A DNA stretch of 64,000 bases from Aeromicrobium phoceense (GCF_013868155.1 NZ_JACEOG010000001.1:496001-560000), one strand, 5' to 3'. Counted from the first letter of the stretch, positions 37,838-47,131 are shown. Notes: generated from the sequence alone by a model not told the origin. Program-made: numbers and translations.

Positions 37838-38448
37838 GGTGTGTCCGTGCTTGGGGCGGGCCCCCAGCGGCTCGGGTCTTCCTGCACAATGCGATCGGCG
37901 GCGGCGGGATCGAGCGCAACGATTCGGGCCTTGATGAAGAGCAGTCGATCTTCGTCCTTGGCAATCCGCGCCTCGTACTCAGCAGCCGTGGTGATGCCCT
38001 CATCCTGGCCCTTGGCCACGTGCATCTCGACCAGATTCTTGTTGAGCTCAATGCGGCGTCGTGTCGACTCCGCCTGCCCGTACCAGAACCACACGAGTCT
38101 ACCCGCGATGAGCGGGCTGAGATCGCGCATCCATGCCCAGATCTCCTCGTCGAGATAGTCCCCGTCCGGCAGACCCGTCGGCGCCGGGGCATCCTCGGGC
38201 GGGGTAAGGAGCGCCGCCGGTGTCGTGTCCAAGACGTAGGCGAACACAACAAGATCGTCGACGTCGACACGGCGCTCTTCGTTCTCGATCTTGCTGATCG
38301 CGGAGTGAGAGATGGCGCGGCCCGCTCGTTGGACCCGTGACGCAAGTTCGCGCAGGTCCAAGCCCGCGCTCTGACGTGCACGTCGGAGGTTGGCCGCCAC
38401 GTGGGCATTGGTGTTGCCGGCTGGGTTCCCACGTTGCCGCTGTTTCAT
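37834..38448 (-). CDS. XRE family transcriptional regulator (element repressor)
   Basis: A 204-residue protein with a helix-turn-helix at about 18-75 (VAANLRRARQSAGLDLRELASRV, SHSAISKIENEERRV). The C-terminal ~110 residues are helical and polar, without a peptidase motif. ATG 38448 is preferred, giving MKQRQRGNPAG. It is divergent from the excisionase gene and likely controls the consensus promoter at 38472-38500. A decayed ImmA/IrrE peptidase on the same element may once have been its partner. Confidence 0.85.
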   Translation of the reverse strand: MKQRQRGNPAGNTNAHVAANLRRARQSAGLDLRELASRVQRAGRAISHSAISKIENEERRVDVDDLVVFAYVLDTTPAALLTPPEDAPAPTGLPDGDYLDEEIWAWMRDLSPLIAGRLVWFWYGQAESTRRRIELNKNLVEMHVAKGQDEGITTAAEYEARIAKDEDRLLFIKARIVALDPAAADRIVQEDPSRWGPAPSTDTP

Positions 38449-38471
38449 ATAAGAACCATACAACGCGATAC

Positions 38472-38500
38472 TTGACACAGCAACTCGAGGCGCCTAGATT
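38472..38500 (+). promoter_or_regulatory. Consensus sigma-70 promoter for the excisionase
   Basis: TTGACA at 38472-38477, a 17-base spacer, and TAGATT at 38495-38500, 42 bp before the excisionase ATG. Such a near-perfect promoter is unusual in this GC-rich window and should be strong unless repressed. Confidence 0.75.
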
Positions 38501-38542
38501 CGAAGGACTCCATTACTGGAGTCAGATGAGGCGGGGGCAGGC

Positions 38543-38752
38543 ATGCAGCCGAGCACGGTGACGATCGACCAGATCCGCAGTTCTCGCAGCCTGGTCATCA
38601 CGCGAGTGGAAGCAGCGGCGGCGCTCGGCGTCGACCCGCGCACCGTGACCGTGGGGATCGAGAACGGCAGTATCCCCTCGGTCCGACTCGGCAGGCGAGT
38701 CGTCATTCCACGCGAGAAGTTCCTGCGGCTGTTCGACCCGAAGGACGCGTGA
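38543..38752 (+). CDS. xis: Excisionase-like helix-turn-helix protein
   Basis: A 69-residue MerR-type winged HTH: VITRVEAAAALGVDPRTVTVGIENG then IPSVRLGRRVVIPREKFLRL, the layout of excisionase/DNA-binding proteins in actinomycete elements. It would bend DNA to favour excision by the integrase. Start ATG 38543. Divergent from the repressor-integrase operon. Confidence 0.82.
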   Translation: MQPSTVTIDQIRSSRSLVITRVEAAAALGVDPRTVTVGIENGSIPSVRLGRRVVIPREKFLRLFDPKDA

Positions 38753-38799
38753 CTCAACCTGCGCGGTTCGGCTGAACATAAAGGTGAGCGGCTCTGCCG

Positions 38800-38832
38800 C
38801 ATTTCTCGCTTAGATGCCTTAAAGTAGAAATG
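38800..38832. promoter_or_regulatory. Inverted repeat upstream of the Fic gene
   Basis: CATTTCT (38800-38806) and AGAAATG (38826-38832) form a perfect 7-bp inverted repeat 19 bp apart, ending 21 bp before the Fic ATG. Candidate operator; the regulator is unknown. Confidence 0.4.
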
Positions 38833-38853
38833 TGGTCATGAGAGGCAACGCTG

Positions 38854-40161
38854 ATGGGTGAGTACATCGAGCGTCTGTGGCGACCCGATGACGCCGGTGG
38901 ACTGAGCCGCAAGGACCGCACCCCTGGGCGCTTCCTGGCGTACGTGCCGGACGAGCTGGGGGATCACCTCCCGATCCTCGGAGCCGAGGCGCAGGAGGCC
39001 GCGGAGGACGCGCTGGCCGTGTTGGCGCGCGCCGACGAGCGGATCGGGGCGGGCGGCGGCTACCTGAACCACCTGCTGATCCGCTCCGAGTCCATCTCGT
39101 CGTCGTGGATCGAGGGAAACCGGGTCACCCCGAAGAGACTGGCGATCGCCGAGCTGCTGCATCACGGCCCCCGGCAGGCCCTCGACGTGGTGGCCAACGT
39201 GCGGGCCACGGAGTCGGCCATCGCGGATCTCGCGGAGCGGGACCACCCGATCACGACCGAAGACATCGTGACGCTGCAACACCTCATCGAGCCGCGCCTC
39301 GACCGGGGTCTCCGCCACGAGCAGAACTGGGTCGGCGGTGCCGGGTGGTCTCCGTTGCGTGCCGACTTCGTCCCGCCTCCCGAGAGCGAGGTGCCGCGCC
39401 TCGTCGCCGACCTGGCGCGCTTCCTCACAGCGACAGCGGGCAATCCGGTGGTGCGCGCAGCCATCGCGCACGCGCAGTTCGAGACGATCCACCCTTTCGT
39501 CGACGGCAACGGCCGCACCGGACGTGCGCTGATCCACACGGTGTTGCGTCGCGCCGACGCGGTCCGGCACACCCTCATCCCGATCAGCACCGTGCTCGCC
39601 GGCGACACGGACAGCTACATCGCCGGCCTGACCGGATACCGATCCGATCCACCCCAACTGGATGCATGGGTGACCGGGTTCGCCCTCGCTACCGAGCGCG
39701 CCACCGGCAATGCCGTGCGACTGGCCGAGAGCATCACCGCCCTCGATGAACAACTCCGCGACGAGTTGGTGTCCTTCCGCCGCGACCGCGGCCGAAGTCC
39801 GGCAGTGCCCCGTCGCGACGCGGCAGTGTGGCGGATCCTGGAGTCGCTGGCCGCAGAGCCGGTGATGACGGCCGAGTCGGTCAGCACCAAGTTGAACGTG
39901 TCGCCGGCAGCGGCCCACCGAGCGCTGACCGAACTCGCCGAGGCACAGATCCTGGGCCGGACGACCGACCGAGGGCGTCTGGTGTGCTGGACAGCCGACC
40001 GGCATCTGGCCCTGGTCACCCTCACTGAACGGAGCAACCGCGTCGGCGGTGCCGACACACGCGATCGCCGGCCCCGTCGTGGCTCGGCGGCACCCCAGAT
40101 CAATGCGTTCGATCGACCCCGGTCGGCCCAACGGACCGATCCCGGCATCCAAGGCCCCTGA
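38854..40161 (+). CDS. Fic family AMP-transferase with built-in inhibitory motif
   Basis: A 435-residue Fic protein. The catalytic loop HPFVDGNGRTGR starts at His213. An N-terminal inhibitory helix motif SxxxEG (S83-SWI-E87-G88-N89) is present, so this is a self-inhibited (class II-like) Fic enzyme. A DUF4172/Fic_N-type N-terminal region and a C-terminal winged helix (about 320-380; SAAAHRALTELAEAQILGR) complete it. It should transfer AMP to a protein hydroxyl; the target is unknown. Start ATG 38854. No separate antitoxin gene is needed or seen. Confidence 0.9.
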   Translation: MGEYIERLWRPDDAGGLSRKDRTPGRFLAYVPDELGDHLPILGAEAQEAAEDALAVLARADERIGAGGGYLNHLLIRSESISSSWIEGNRVTPKRLAIAELLHHGPRQALDVVANVRATESAIADLAERDHPITTEDIVTLQHLIEPRLDRGLRHEQNWVGGAGWSPLRADFVPPPESEVPRLVADLARFLTATAGNPVVRAAIAHAQFETIHPFVDGNGRTGRALIHTVLRRADAVRHTLIPISTVLAGDTDSYIAGLTGYRSDPPQLDAWVTGFALATERATGNAVRLAESITALDEQLRDELVSFRRDRGRSPAVPRRDAAVWRILESLAAEPVMTAESVSTKLNVSPAAAHRALTELAEAQILGRTTDRGRLVCWTADRHLALVTLTERSNRVGGADTRDRRPRRGSAAPQINAFDRPRSAQRTDPGIQGP

Positions 40162-40179
40162 AGCTCGGGCCAGGCGCAC

Positions 40180-43100
40180 CTACAGCGAAGGACCTCGATC
40201 CGGCGACGGATAGCGGGAGTGGCCGCGGTCCGACTCGCGGGCACGAACGACGCGGGCACGCTCCTCGACCTCGTGCCGCGCGCCGGCCCGTTCGGCGATG
40301 TAGTCGGCCGCATCCGCCACCCTGACCGCGGCGATGGTCGCGAGGTCACGGCGCGCTGCGTCGATGTGTCGCTGCCACCACGAGATCTGCTCGGCGGGCC
40401 TGATCGGGCGACCCGCAGCGCCGAACAGGCGGAGTCGCAGCGCGGCACGTTCGTCCTCCTGCGTGGCGAGCGTCGCTCCCAGCGCTTGCCACGCCGCGGC
40501 AAACTGCTGTCGTGCGCGAACCACTCGCGGGTCGGAGTCGGCGACCCGAGCGGCTGCTTCGTGAGCCCAGCTCGGGACGGATTCGCGGTGGTCGGGCAGC
40601 CGCCCCCACCGGTGCCGTCCGTGTTCCTGGATACTGGCGCATTGAGCCGACGCGTCCTCGACGGCGCGGGCGGCCGTTCGGCGTGCCCAACCACGGGTGG
40701 CGCGTTGGGCGGCTGATGCGGTCCACAGCCGTTCTCGTGCGTCGAGGTACTCCGTGCCGTCGATGACGGCCTGCTCGATCAGCGGGGCCGACACCTCCGA
40801 CTCCGTGCTCGTCACTCGCGCTTGGGCGGCGTCGACCTCGGCGTGGCGATGCTCGATCTCCGCCTGGTGCTCGCTGCCTTGCTCGGCCAGGACGATGTCG
40901 ACCTGCTTCCACCACTGGACCTGGTCGGCGGCGTGGTCGACCAGCGCGGCGAGCCGGCTCCGTTCGGCGTTGACGATCGCGACCGGGCCACGGTCGACCA
41001 GACCTGCGACGGCTTCGGCCGCCAACGCGGTGGCGTGAGCCAGCCCTCGGTCGGCGCGGTCGCGCTGCGCGGCATCGATGAACTGGTCGCGGGCGTCGGT
41101 TAGGTCGGAGGCGACAAGATGCAGCAAGTTGTTCCCGCGTCCTCGGGTCATACCGACGTACACACTCGAGGCGTTGAGACCGTCGCTCACGATCGTGTGC
41201 GACCCGGTCGCGGTGATGCCTTGGACGCCATACGCGGTGCAGGCGTACGCCAGGTGTGTGTGCTCGCGCACATAGGCGGCCGGCAGCGGCACCGTGCGCT
41301 GGATTCCTCCGCCCGGTTCTGCCGGTCGCACCCAGACGGCGCCGTCGTCGTTGACGTACTGCACGCGCCACATCTGGCGGTTTGCGACAGAGATCGCTGG
41401 GTCGTTCCGGCGGGTCTGGAGCAGGTCGCCAACCCCGATCGGCAAACCGTCGTTTCCCACCGCGATGCGTGTGTCGTCGACCAGTCCCGCTGCAACGCCG
41501 CGCTCACGGATGGCCTCGTTGAGCTGCCGTGCTTCGTCGTTGGACGCCACCGTGATCGACTCACCATCTCGGGCCTGCGAGGCGACCAGATCGTGTGCCG
41601 CGTCGGCGTCGGCGTGCAGACGGATCAGCCCGAGTCGGTGGAGCTCGTCGAACACCGCGCCGGGGTCGCGACCGTCGCGCATCCGGACGGTCAGGGTGGC
41701 GTACTCGGGGTCGGTGAACCGATGGACCTGTGCCATGTCGATCGTCCGGCCGCGCAACTCGGCGGCGATGTTGAGCACGCCTCCACGTCCGACGGCGGGC
41801 AGCTGCGCGCGATCACCGACCAGCGCGATCTTCGCACCGGCCTCGTTGGCCACGGTCAGCAGCGCGATGGCGGTCCGCTGGTCCAACATCCCGGCCTCGT
41901 CGACGACGATCCTCTCCCCGGCCTGCACCGCGGCGTGAAGTGGGATGCCGGCGTACGGCACTCCCGTCTGCGGGTCGGGCTCGCCGACTGCGAGGCGGGT
42001 CCAGACGCCGTCGGCGTTCCAGCGCCAGCCGTGGGCGTGGACCAAGGCCGCGACCGACTCGGCTTCGATGCCCAGCTCACGGTGCGCGACCTCGGCGGCG
42101 ACCTTGGTCGGTGCGACCACCCGCACTCGCCCGCCCTCGGCCCTGATCGCCTCGATGGCCGTCGCGAGCATGGTCGTCTTCCCGGCACCGGCAGCGCCCT
42201 CGACGATCACCAGGGGATCAGTCGAGGCGACTACTGCCGCTGCCCGCACCTGATCGGCGTCCAGTTCCTGCCGCAGCGATGCGGCATGGACGGTGGCGTC
42301 GGGGAGCTCTACCGAGTGGTCGGCGACGCGCGCTGTCAGCAGGTCCCGCAGCCGAGTCTCGTCAGCGACGACCGCGAGCGAGGTCCAGTGCGCGACGTGC
42401 TCCGGCATGGGCGCCTCGGGCGGCAGGATCGAGAAGCAGTCGCTTGCTGCCAGGGCGGTCGCGAGCTCGATGAACTCGCGCAGGTCAGCCGGGGCGGCCC
42501 GCACCCCTGACTCGTTCACGACCCGTGCCACCTGCTCGCCGATGGTGTGGGTGGTCCACGCCGATGCGGTGGCGGCGCAGCGGTTCAAGGCTCGCGAGGC
42601 GACCTGTTGCGCCGACAATTCGTCGAGCGAAGCCGCCGCCAGCCGTCGCTGCTGCACCAGGGCATCGGGGTCGCAGCCTGCCGCGCGCAGTTCGGCGACC
42701 CAGGCAGACTCCTCGCGCAGCGTCGTGGGCTTCTTCGCCGGACGATCAAGCGCCCACGCCCGGGCACGCAGGCGCACCGCCACCGCCGGGCCGATCGCTT
42801 CGCCGGGGTGGTCGTCCTGCCACCCATCCTCAAGCCGTTCCAGATTGCGGCACACCTGTTCGGCGCGCTTGCTCATGGCGCGATTGAACGGCTCCAACTC
42901 GACGACTTCACCCGAGACCGGGTCCAGGGTCAGACCCCGGCGGTCCAGCACGGCCGCGAGCTCCGGATGCGCGGCCAACACGTCCGTCCCGAGTGCCCGG
43001 ATCGCTCCTTGCTGCTTGAACAACGCCGCGGTGTCCAGGCCACGCCACTGACCGGCAGCCCACACGCGAGTGCCGATCTGGAGATGGACGTGGCGGTGGG

Positions 43101-43602
43101 GATCACCGGCGCGTGAGGTCCGGTGCGCCACCGCGACGGTCTGCAATCGCTCGACCGGCACGACCTCCTGACGTCCCCGAGGGCCCACGCGAGTGACCGA
43201 GTGGCGGGCCAGCCAGTGCTGGATCTGCGCCACCGCGTCCTGCTGCGCGGTGCCCAGCGCTTCCGAGACGTCCGGATACAGGGCGGCTGCGATCGACAGG
43301 CTCTTCGGAGCGTTGACCACCATCTCGGCGAACCGCGGTGAGCCGCGGCGACCATCCCCGGACAGACGTGGAACACCCATCGACCGCGACGTCATCGGAT
43401 TGGTCCAGTCGACCCACCCCGCGTAGGTGGCGGGATCCAGATCCCGCGAAGCAACCACCGCGCCCGCGCCGTCCAGCGTGGTGAACGAAGCCACCGAACC
43501 GTCAGCACCCAAGTAGTAGTCATCGGCCCGTGAGCGCTCAGCCTCGACATAGCGGCGCGCGTCAGCGCCGCTACCTCGAAACAAGATCACTCCGCCGTGC
43601 AT
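40180..43602 (-). CDS. MobF family relaxase with C-terminal helicase (TraA/TrwC-like)
   Basis: A 1140-residue conjugative relaxase. N-terminal TrwC domain: tyrosines Y18 and Y29/Y30 (RRYVEAERSRADDYYLG), metal-binding H160 and the triad H169-x-H171-x-H173 (DPHRHVHLQ). The RecD-like helicase has Walker A VEGAAGAGKTTM near residue 468 and VVDEAGMLDQRT. It should nick oriT, unwind and pilot the strand. ATG 43602 (MHGGVILFRG) is preferred because homologs begin there; the frame is open 123 codons further upstream. A possible nic-region repeat is 32 bp upstream. Confidence 0.92.
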   Translation of the reverse strand: MHGGVILFRGSGADARRYVEAERSRADDYYLGADGSVASFTTLDGAGAVVASRDLDPATYAGWVDWTNPMTSRSMGVPRLSGDGRRGSPRFAEMVVNAPKSLSIAAALYPDVSEALGTAQQDAVAQIQHWLARHSVTRVGPRGRQEVVPVERLQTVAVAHRTSRAGDPHRHVHLQIGTRVWAAGQWRGLDTAALFKQQGAIRALGTDVLAAHPELAAVLDRRGLTLDPVSGEVVELEPFNRAMSKRAEQVCRNLERLEDGWQDDHPGEAIGPAVAVRLRARAWALDRPAKKPTTLREESAWVAELRAAGCDPDALVQQRRLAAASLDELSAQQVASRALNRCAATASAWTTHTIGEQVARVVNESGVRAAPADLREFIELATALAASDCFSILPPEAPMPEHVAHWTSLAVVADETRLRDLLTARVADHSVELPDATVHAASLRQELDADQVRAAAVVASTDPLVIVEGAAGAGKTTMLATAIEAIRAEGGRVRVVAPTKVAAEVAHRELGIEAESVAALVHAHGWRWNADGVWTRLAVGEPDPQTGVPYAGIPLHAAVQAGERIVVDEAGMLDQRTAIALLTVANEAGAKIALVGDRAQLPAVGRGGVLNIAAELRGRTIDMAQVHRFTDPEYATLTVRMRDGRDPGAVFDELHRLGLIRLHADADAAHDLVASQARDGESITVASNDEARQLNEAIRERGVAAGLVDDTRIAVGNDGLPIGVGDLLQTRRNDPAISVANRQMWRVQYVNDDGAVWVRPAEPGGGIQRTVPLPAAYVREHTHLAYACTAYGVQGITATGSHTIVSDGLNASSVYVGMTRGRGNNLLHLVASDLTDARDQFIDAAQRDRADRGLAHATALAAEAVAGLVDRGPVAIVNAERSRLAALVDHAADQVQWWKQVDIVLAEQGSEHQAEIEHRHAEVDAAQARVTSTESEVSAPLIEQAVIDGTEYLDARERLWTASAAQRATRGWARRTAARAVEDASAQCASIQEHGRHRWGRLPDHRESVPSWAHEAAARVADSDPRVVRARQQFAAAWQALGATLATQEDERAALRLRLFGAAGRPIRPAEQISWWQRHIDAARRDLATIAAVRVADAADYIAERAGARHEVEERARVVRARESDRGHSRYPSPDRGPSL

Positions 43603-43633
43603 GCTCCGCTGCGTTTCTAGTATCGCAAAATGT

Positions 43634-43654
43634 GTATCTACCACGGTAGCATAC
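43634..43654. other. Inverted repeat, candidate oriT/nic region or relaxase operator
   Basis: A 21-bp imperfect inverted repeat (GTAT, TACC, then GGTA, ATAC arms) in an AT-richer stretch 32 bp upstream of the relaxase start. MobF oriT sites are often beside the relaxase gene and contain such repeats, but it could equally be the promoter/operator. The rest of 43603-43912 shows no convincing gene. Confidence 0.3.
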
Positions 43655-43912
43655 GTCCATTCGAGTCGAGAAGCGAATTTCGAGGCGGTTGACGCGATCG
43701 ACGTAGTAACGGCGGTGGCGTTGGCTCCGTCGATGGCGTCGCAGCTGATAAGTCCGACCTGGAGCTCCTCATAAATTCCCAGGACGGCAAGGTGTGGCTG
43801 GTTTGACGAGCGGGCGCAAGTGATGGTCACGGACCACCGCCACCCGATATCAACGTTCTCCGCAGAACCCGCTGGTCGCCTCTTGTCGATGGCCGTCGGG
43901 GAGATGACGAAC

Positions 43913-44324
43913 ATGAAGGAGTTGCTTGCTGCCGCCGCCGGGACCTTCGTCGTCGCTGCCGGGGTGACCACTTTGGCGGGCTCCGCTTGGGGCGATGAGT
44001 AACCTCCTCCGGCCGAACCGACCGCCTACGTCGCCGCCTCTGGGGTGACCCCTGATGGTCGTACATACGGACCACTTGCCGATGATCTGAAGGCCGCGGT
44101 TCCGTATCTGGTGAGCGTGCACAGAGACCACGGAGGATTCGGTTACACGGAATCCGACTTGGTGTTTGCCGAGCCGCCCGCCGACTTGGGGCCCGACGAC
44201 CCGGGACCCTCGGAGTACGTAGAGAACAGTCCCAAGACTGTTCCCCGTCTACGCCGAGGATGGCAAGACGCGGATTGACACGTTCACCTTGAGCGAGCCG
44301 GTTCACGAAGCGAGCCAGGACTAA
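43913..44324 (+). pseudogene. Broken small secreted protein gene
   Basis: ATG 43913 with GGGGAG upstream starts a signal peptide (MKELLAAAAGTFVVAAGVTT, then AGSAWGDE). An in-frame TAA at 44000-44002 stops it. The same frame continues with plausible mature protein (PPPAEPTAYVAASGVTPDGR, DDLKAAVPYLVSVHRDHGG) to about 44235. The sensible reading then shifts frame (LFPVYAEDGKTRIDTFTLSEP) to TAA 44322-44324. So there is one nonsense change and one frameshift. A CAA to TAA transition would explain the first. Function unknown. Confidence 0.6.
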
Positions 44325-44692
44325 CCAATCGATCCGGATCTCACGAAACCCGCATGTTCTCTGGCGCGAGATTGCGGCTTCGTCGACCACGACCAGCAGC
44401 CTGACGCGATCACCCAGAGACGCGAGTTTTCGCATCTAAAATTCGCAATCTGGGACGAAGCAGACTCCACCAGGTCGCGGTGATCCACGAGCTCGGCCTC
44501 AACCGGTGCCGGCAGTCGAGCGAGCCTCGTCAAGTGGCGCTCGACCACACGCTGCCCGCCGGCCGACAAACGATGGAAGGCCAGGAGCGCAGCTCGAAAG
44601 GGTCGCCCGTGCCGAGCTCGTGCCGTAAACGAAGAACACTCCCGAACGCCGTGAGAGTTTGGGAGTGTTCTTCGTTCTTCGGGGCTGCCCGG
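44325..44692. other. Non-coding stretch with possible gene remnant
   Basis: No intact gene. On the minus strand two short readings look protein-like but lie in different frames: about 44420-44569 (RVVERHLTRLARLPAPVEAE) and about 44330-44435 (MRKLASLGDRVRLLVVVDEA). They may be pieces of one frameshifted gene that I cannot name. A strong hairpin is at 44628-44676. Confidence 0.35.
44628..44676 (-). terminator. Terminator downstream of the protease pseudogene
   Basis: A perfect 16-bp stem (44628-44643 with 44661-44676) around a 17-base loop, 17 bp after the protease stop, in AT-rich element DNA. Confidence 0.8.
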
Positions 44693-45994
44693 CTAGTGCA
44701 GTTCGACTTCCAAGTCGGTCCAGTAGTCCGTGATATTCCGGATCGGAATGAAGAAGGTGCGTCGCCAGCAGTTCCCACCTGGGCTGAAGGCGGTCGACGG
44801 GCATGAAACCCTGTCTGCCGCAACGTCGTAGATGCCTGCCGAGATGATGCCTCGGACTCCGGCCGAGCCGTCTGCTCGGACCCTATAGACGGGTCCGCCG
44901 CTGTCTCCGTGCGTGCTGGTTGCGGAATTGTCGGAACGCTTCACGATGTGGCCGTTACAGATGCTCGACGAGTCTCCAGGGCACAGAATCTGGGCTCCCA
45001 TCTCAGTCACTAGCGCGTTGCAGTGGTCCCCGGAGTTTGCGCCTCCAGTGCAGAGCGCATCCCCGGCGGCACTTCCTCCCGCGCCGGTAACTCATCGCGA
45101 ACTCGAACTCCCGTAGCCGCCGGACCAGACCTTGGGGCTGGTTCCGCCCTCTGGATCGATTCGCATGGCGTCGATAGAGGGGTGACGTACCGTGACGTTG
45201 GTGCCTCCTGACGTAATCAGGGTGCCTGCCGCGGTCCGCCATGCGGCGTTGCCGCCTGGGTCACAGTGAGCAGCAGAGATCAGCCGACCGTATCCACCCG
45301 GAGTCACTGCGGCGACTCCCAGAGAGCAAGTCGAGTTCGTACTGTCTTTGCGCATAATTCCAGCTCCGAACCAAGGGGAGCTGTCGTTCTGCCGGGCGAG
45401 GCCGGTTACTGACGCTTGGCGGCTACGAATCGTGACGGGAGTCCCCGCGATCCGTTCCAAGTCAGCCTCCAGCTCGTTGGTTGACCGCGTGTCGTCGGCC
45501 TCGCCGCGAACGCTTGCCTTGAGGCCGCTGAAGTCCTCGGCGGGCGTGACGTACGCGATCAAGGGCTCACCACTCTTGGCCCGCGCGTTGAGCAGGAGGG
45601 CGGCTCCAGCCTTTCTCAGTTCATCTTCTGAGTACTTGGACTTGCGGATGATCAGTTCGGTCCCGGCGGGAGGGTTCTGCTGTAGTTCAGCGAGTTCCGC
45701 AGGAACTTCGCCCTTCCAGTTGAGGACCACGGTGGAGGGGTCGCTGCCTGCTTGCAGCGATGCTTCGTATCCGAGGATGTCGTGCAGCGCTGTGGTCAGT
45801 TTTTCTGTGTTCTCCGCGGTCCGGATGTCGTCGAGGCTGACTCCGTCTGGGATGGAGGTAACGACGGTGTCGTCCTTCGCTTCCAGCTCGGTCACCGAGT
45901 CATCTGGTGAAGGCAACCCGCTCGGCAGCGCGACAGCGCCGGCGGGGATCAGCAATAAGGGCGCAATCGACGCCAGCACTACGAATCGCTTCAT
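44693..45994 (-). pseudogene. Trypsin-like secreted serine protease interrupted by one in-frame TGA
   Basis: From ATG 45994 (AAGGGAGA ribosome site, signal peptide MKRFVVLASIAPLLLIPAGA) the frame encodes a pro-region and a trypsin-like domain with LISAAHC (His) and SIDAMRID (Asp). A TGA at 45092-45094 stops it after SSSSR. The same frame continues without another stop to TAG 44693 and contains the nucleophile motif THGDSGGPV and the C-terminal IISAGIYD. Undisturbed it would be a normal ~433-residue secreted S1 protease. A single CGA to TGA change is enough. As it stands, the product lacks its catalytic Ser. Confidence 0.8.
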
Positions 45995-46098
45995 GAACTT
46001 TCTCCCTTGTGGATACGCGCGTAACCATGCTCCGCCGCAAACGCCTTGTCAATCGAGGTCCTGGCGGGCACACCCCAGACACCGCGGCGTTCACGAGA

Positions 46099-46717
46099 AT
46101 GGTGACCTCGTTGAACATCGGGAACGATGAACCCGAAACGGACCAGAAGGAGATGGCCTAGATCGCCGCGGAAGAGCGCCAAGCCCTTGGCTTCGGATTG
46201 ATGGACCCTTGGACCCCTGCCTCCTCGCGGGCAAGTGGGGGCATCCCGGTGTACCCAATCACCGCCCTTGTCGAGGACGAACGGCCCCGACGCGACCATT
46301 GAGCACTTCCAGACCACAAGTCTATGCGGGGGTCCGCCGCCCTGATCCCTGTCGGTCGAAGCCGGATCATTGTCGAGAACGACAGCCACCATACCGTCCG
46401 ACGACGATCGAGCGTGGCGCACGAGATGAGCCACCACTCGCTGTCTTCCCCGAGGGAGTCCTCTGCTTCAGACCACGACAGGCTGTGCAGCACGACCGTA
46501 GAGAAGCTGGCCCTCTTTATGTCCGGCCAAACTTCTAGCACCGAAGGCCGCCTGCAAGAAGCTCGCGTTCCGCCGGGCCGACAACGCCACGGTGGCCGCT
46601 ACGTTCAACATCAGCACCCAGATGGCTCAGATGCAGATGAAGGGTCCACGAACATACGTCAACACGCTCTGGCGAAGCAGGCGCGCGCGCAGGCACCGTC
46701 GTAGACCGCCAGCGTGA
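46099..46717 (+). pseudogene. Decayed ImmA/IrrE family metallopeptidase
   Basis: Fragments of a DUF955 peptidase in order but in different frames. ATG 46099 starts a reading stopped by TAG after QKEMA, continuing AAEERQALGFGLMDPWTP and GIPVYPITALVEDERP; then DATIEHFQTTS in a second frame; then AALIPVGRSRIIVENDSHHT and SSVAHEMSHHSL with the HExxH zinc motif. The C-terminal ATFNISTQMAQMQMKG follows in another frame, to TGA 46715-46717. At least one nonsense change and two or three frameshifts. Such peptidases normally cleave XRE repressors of integrative elements. Confidence 0.65.
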
Positions 46718-46773
46718 CTACTTGGCTTGTGGGTGACAGCCAGCGGATCGGGTGTGACTCTCCTCAGACGAAG

Positions 46774-47118
46774 TTACGGGGACGGGGCAACGTCGAGCAG
46801 GTCAACCGGTGCACCGGACACGACCGAGACCACTCTGAGAAGCTCTTTCCACAATTCTGGGCGACCCCGGGCGAAGGGGCGGGGTCCACGACCTGCTTTC
46901 GAGCCCTCATCGACGAGCAAGCCGGCCGCAACAAGACGGAGCAAAACCGGCCGCACGACGCTGTCGGAACGGCCGATCGCGGCAGCCACCTGCCTCGTCG
47001 TCACCGTTCCGTCGGGGGCTGCAAGCAAGATGTGGGCAGACGCCAGCACCTCCGAGAACGCCGCGTTGTTGAACAACGCGGCAGACACGCTCCTAGCATC
47101 AGCGAACTGCCCCTGCAT
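46774..47118 (-). CDS. Winged-helix transcriptional regulator of the PRTase/kinase cluster
   Basis: A 114-residue protein beginning MQGQFADARSVSAALFNNAA. The winged helix is at about 15-75 (ILLAAPDGTVTTRQVAAAIGRSDSVVRPVLLRLVAAGLL). No ligand domain; the C-terminus is short and helical. ATG 47118 is chosen; the frame is open further upstream but that part crosses the divergent promoter. It is divergent from the PRTase-like gene, with a clear palindrome between them, so it probably regulates that gene and itself. Confidence 0.65.
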   Translation of the reverse strand: MQGQFADARSVSAALFNNAAFSEVLASAHILLAAPDGTVTTRQVAAAIGRSDSVVRPVLLRLVAAGLLVDEGSKAGRGPRPFARGRPELWKELLRVVSVVSGAPVDLLDVAPSP

Positions 47119-47131
47119 CACAATAGTGTAG

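Noticed and set aside
43603-43971. Longer start for the relaxase (123 extra codons)
   Set aside because: The extra part lacks family similarity and crosses an AT-richer regulatory-looking region. Homologs start at MHGG.
45092-45094. Selenocysteine at the in-frame TGA of the protease
   Set aside because: The position is not catalytic, no SECIS-like hairpin was evident just downstream, and CGA to TGA is simpler.
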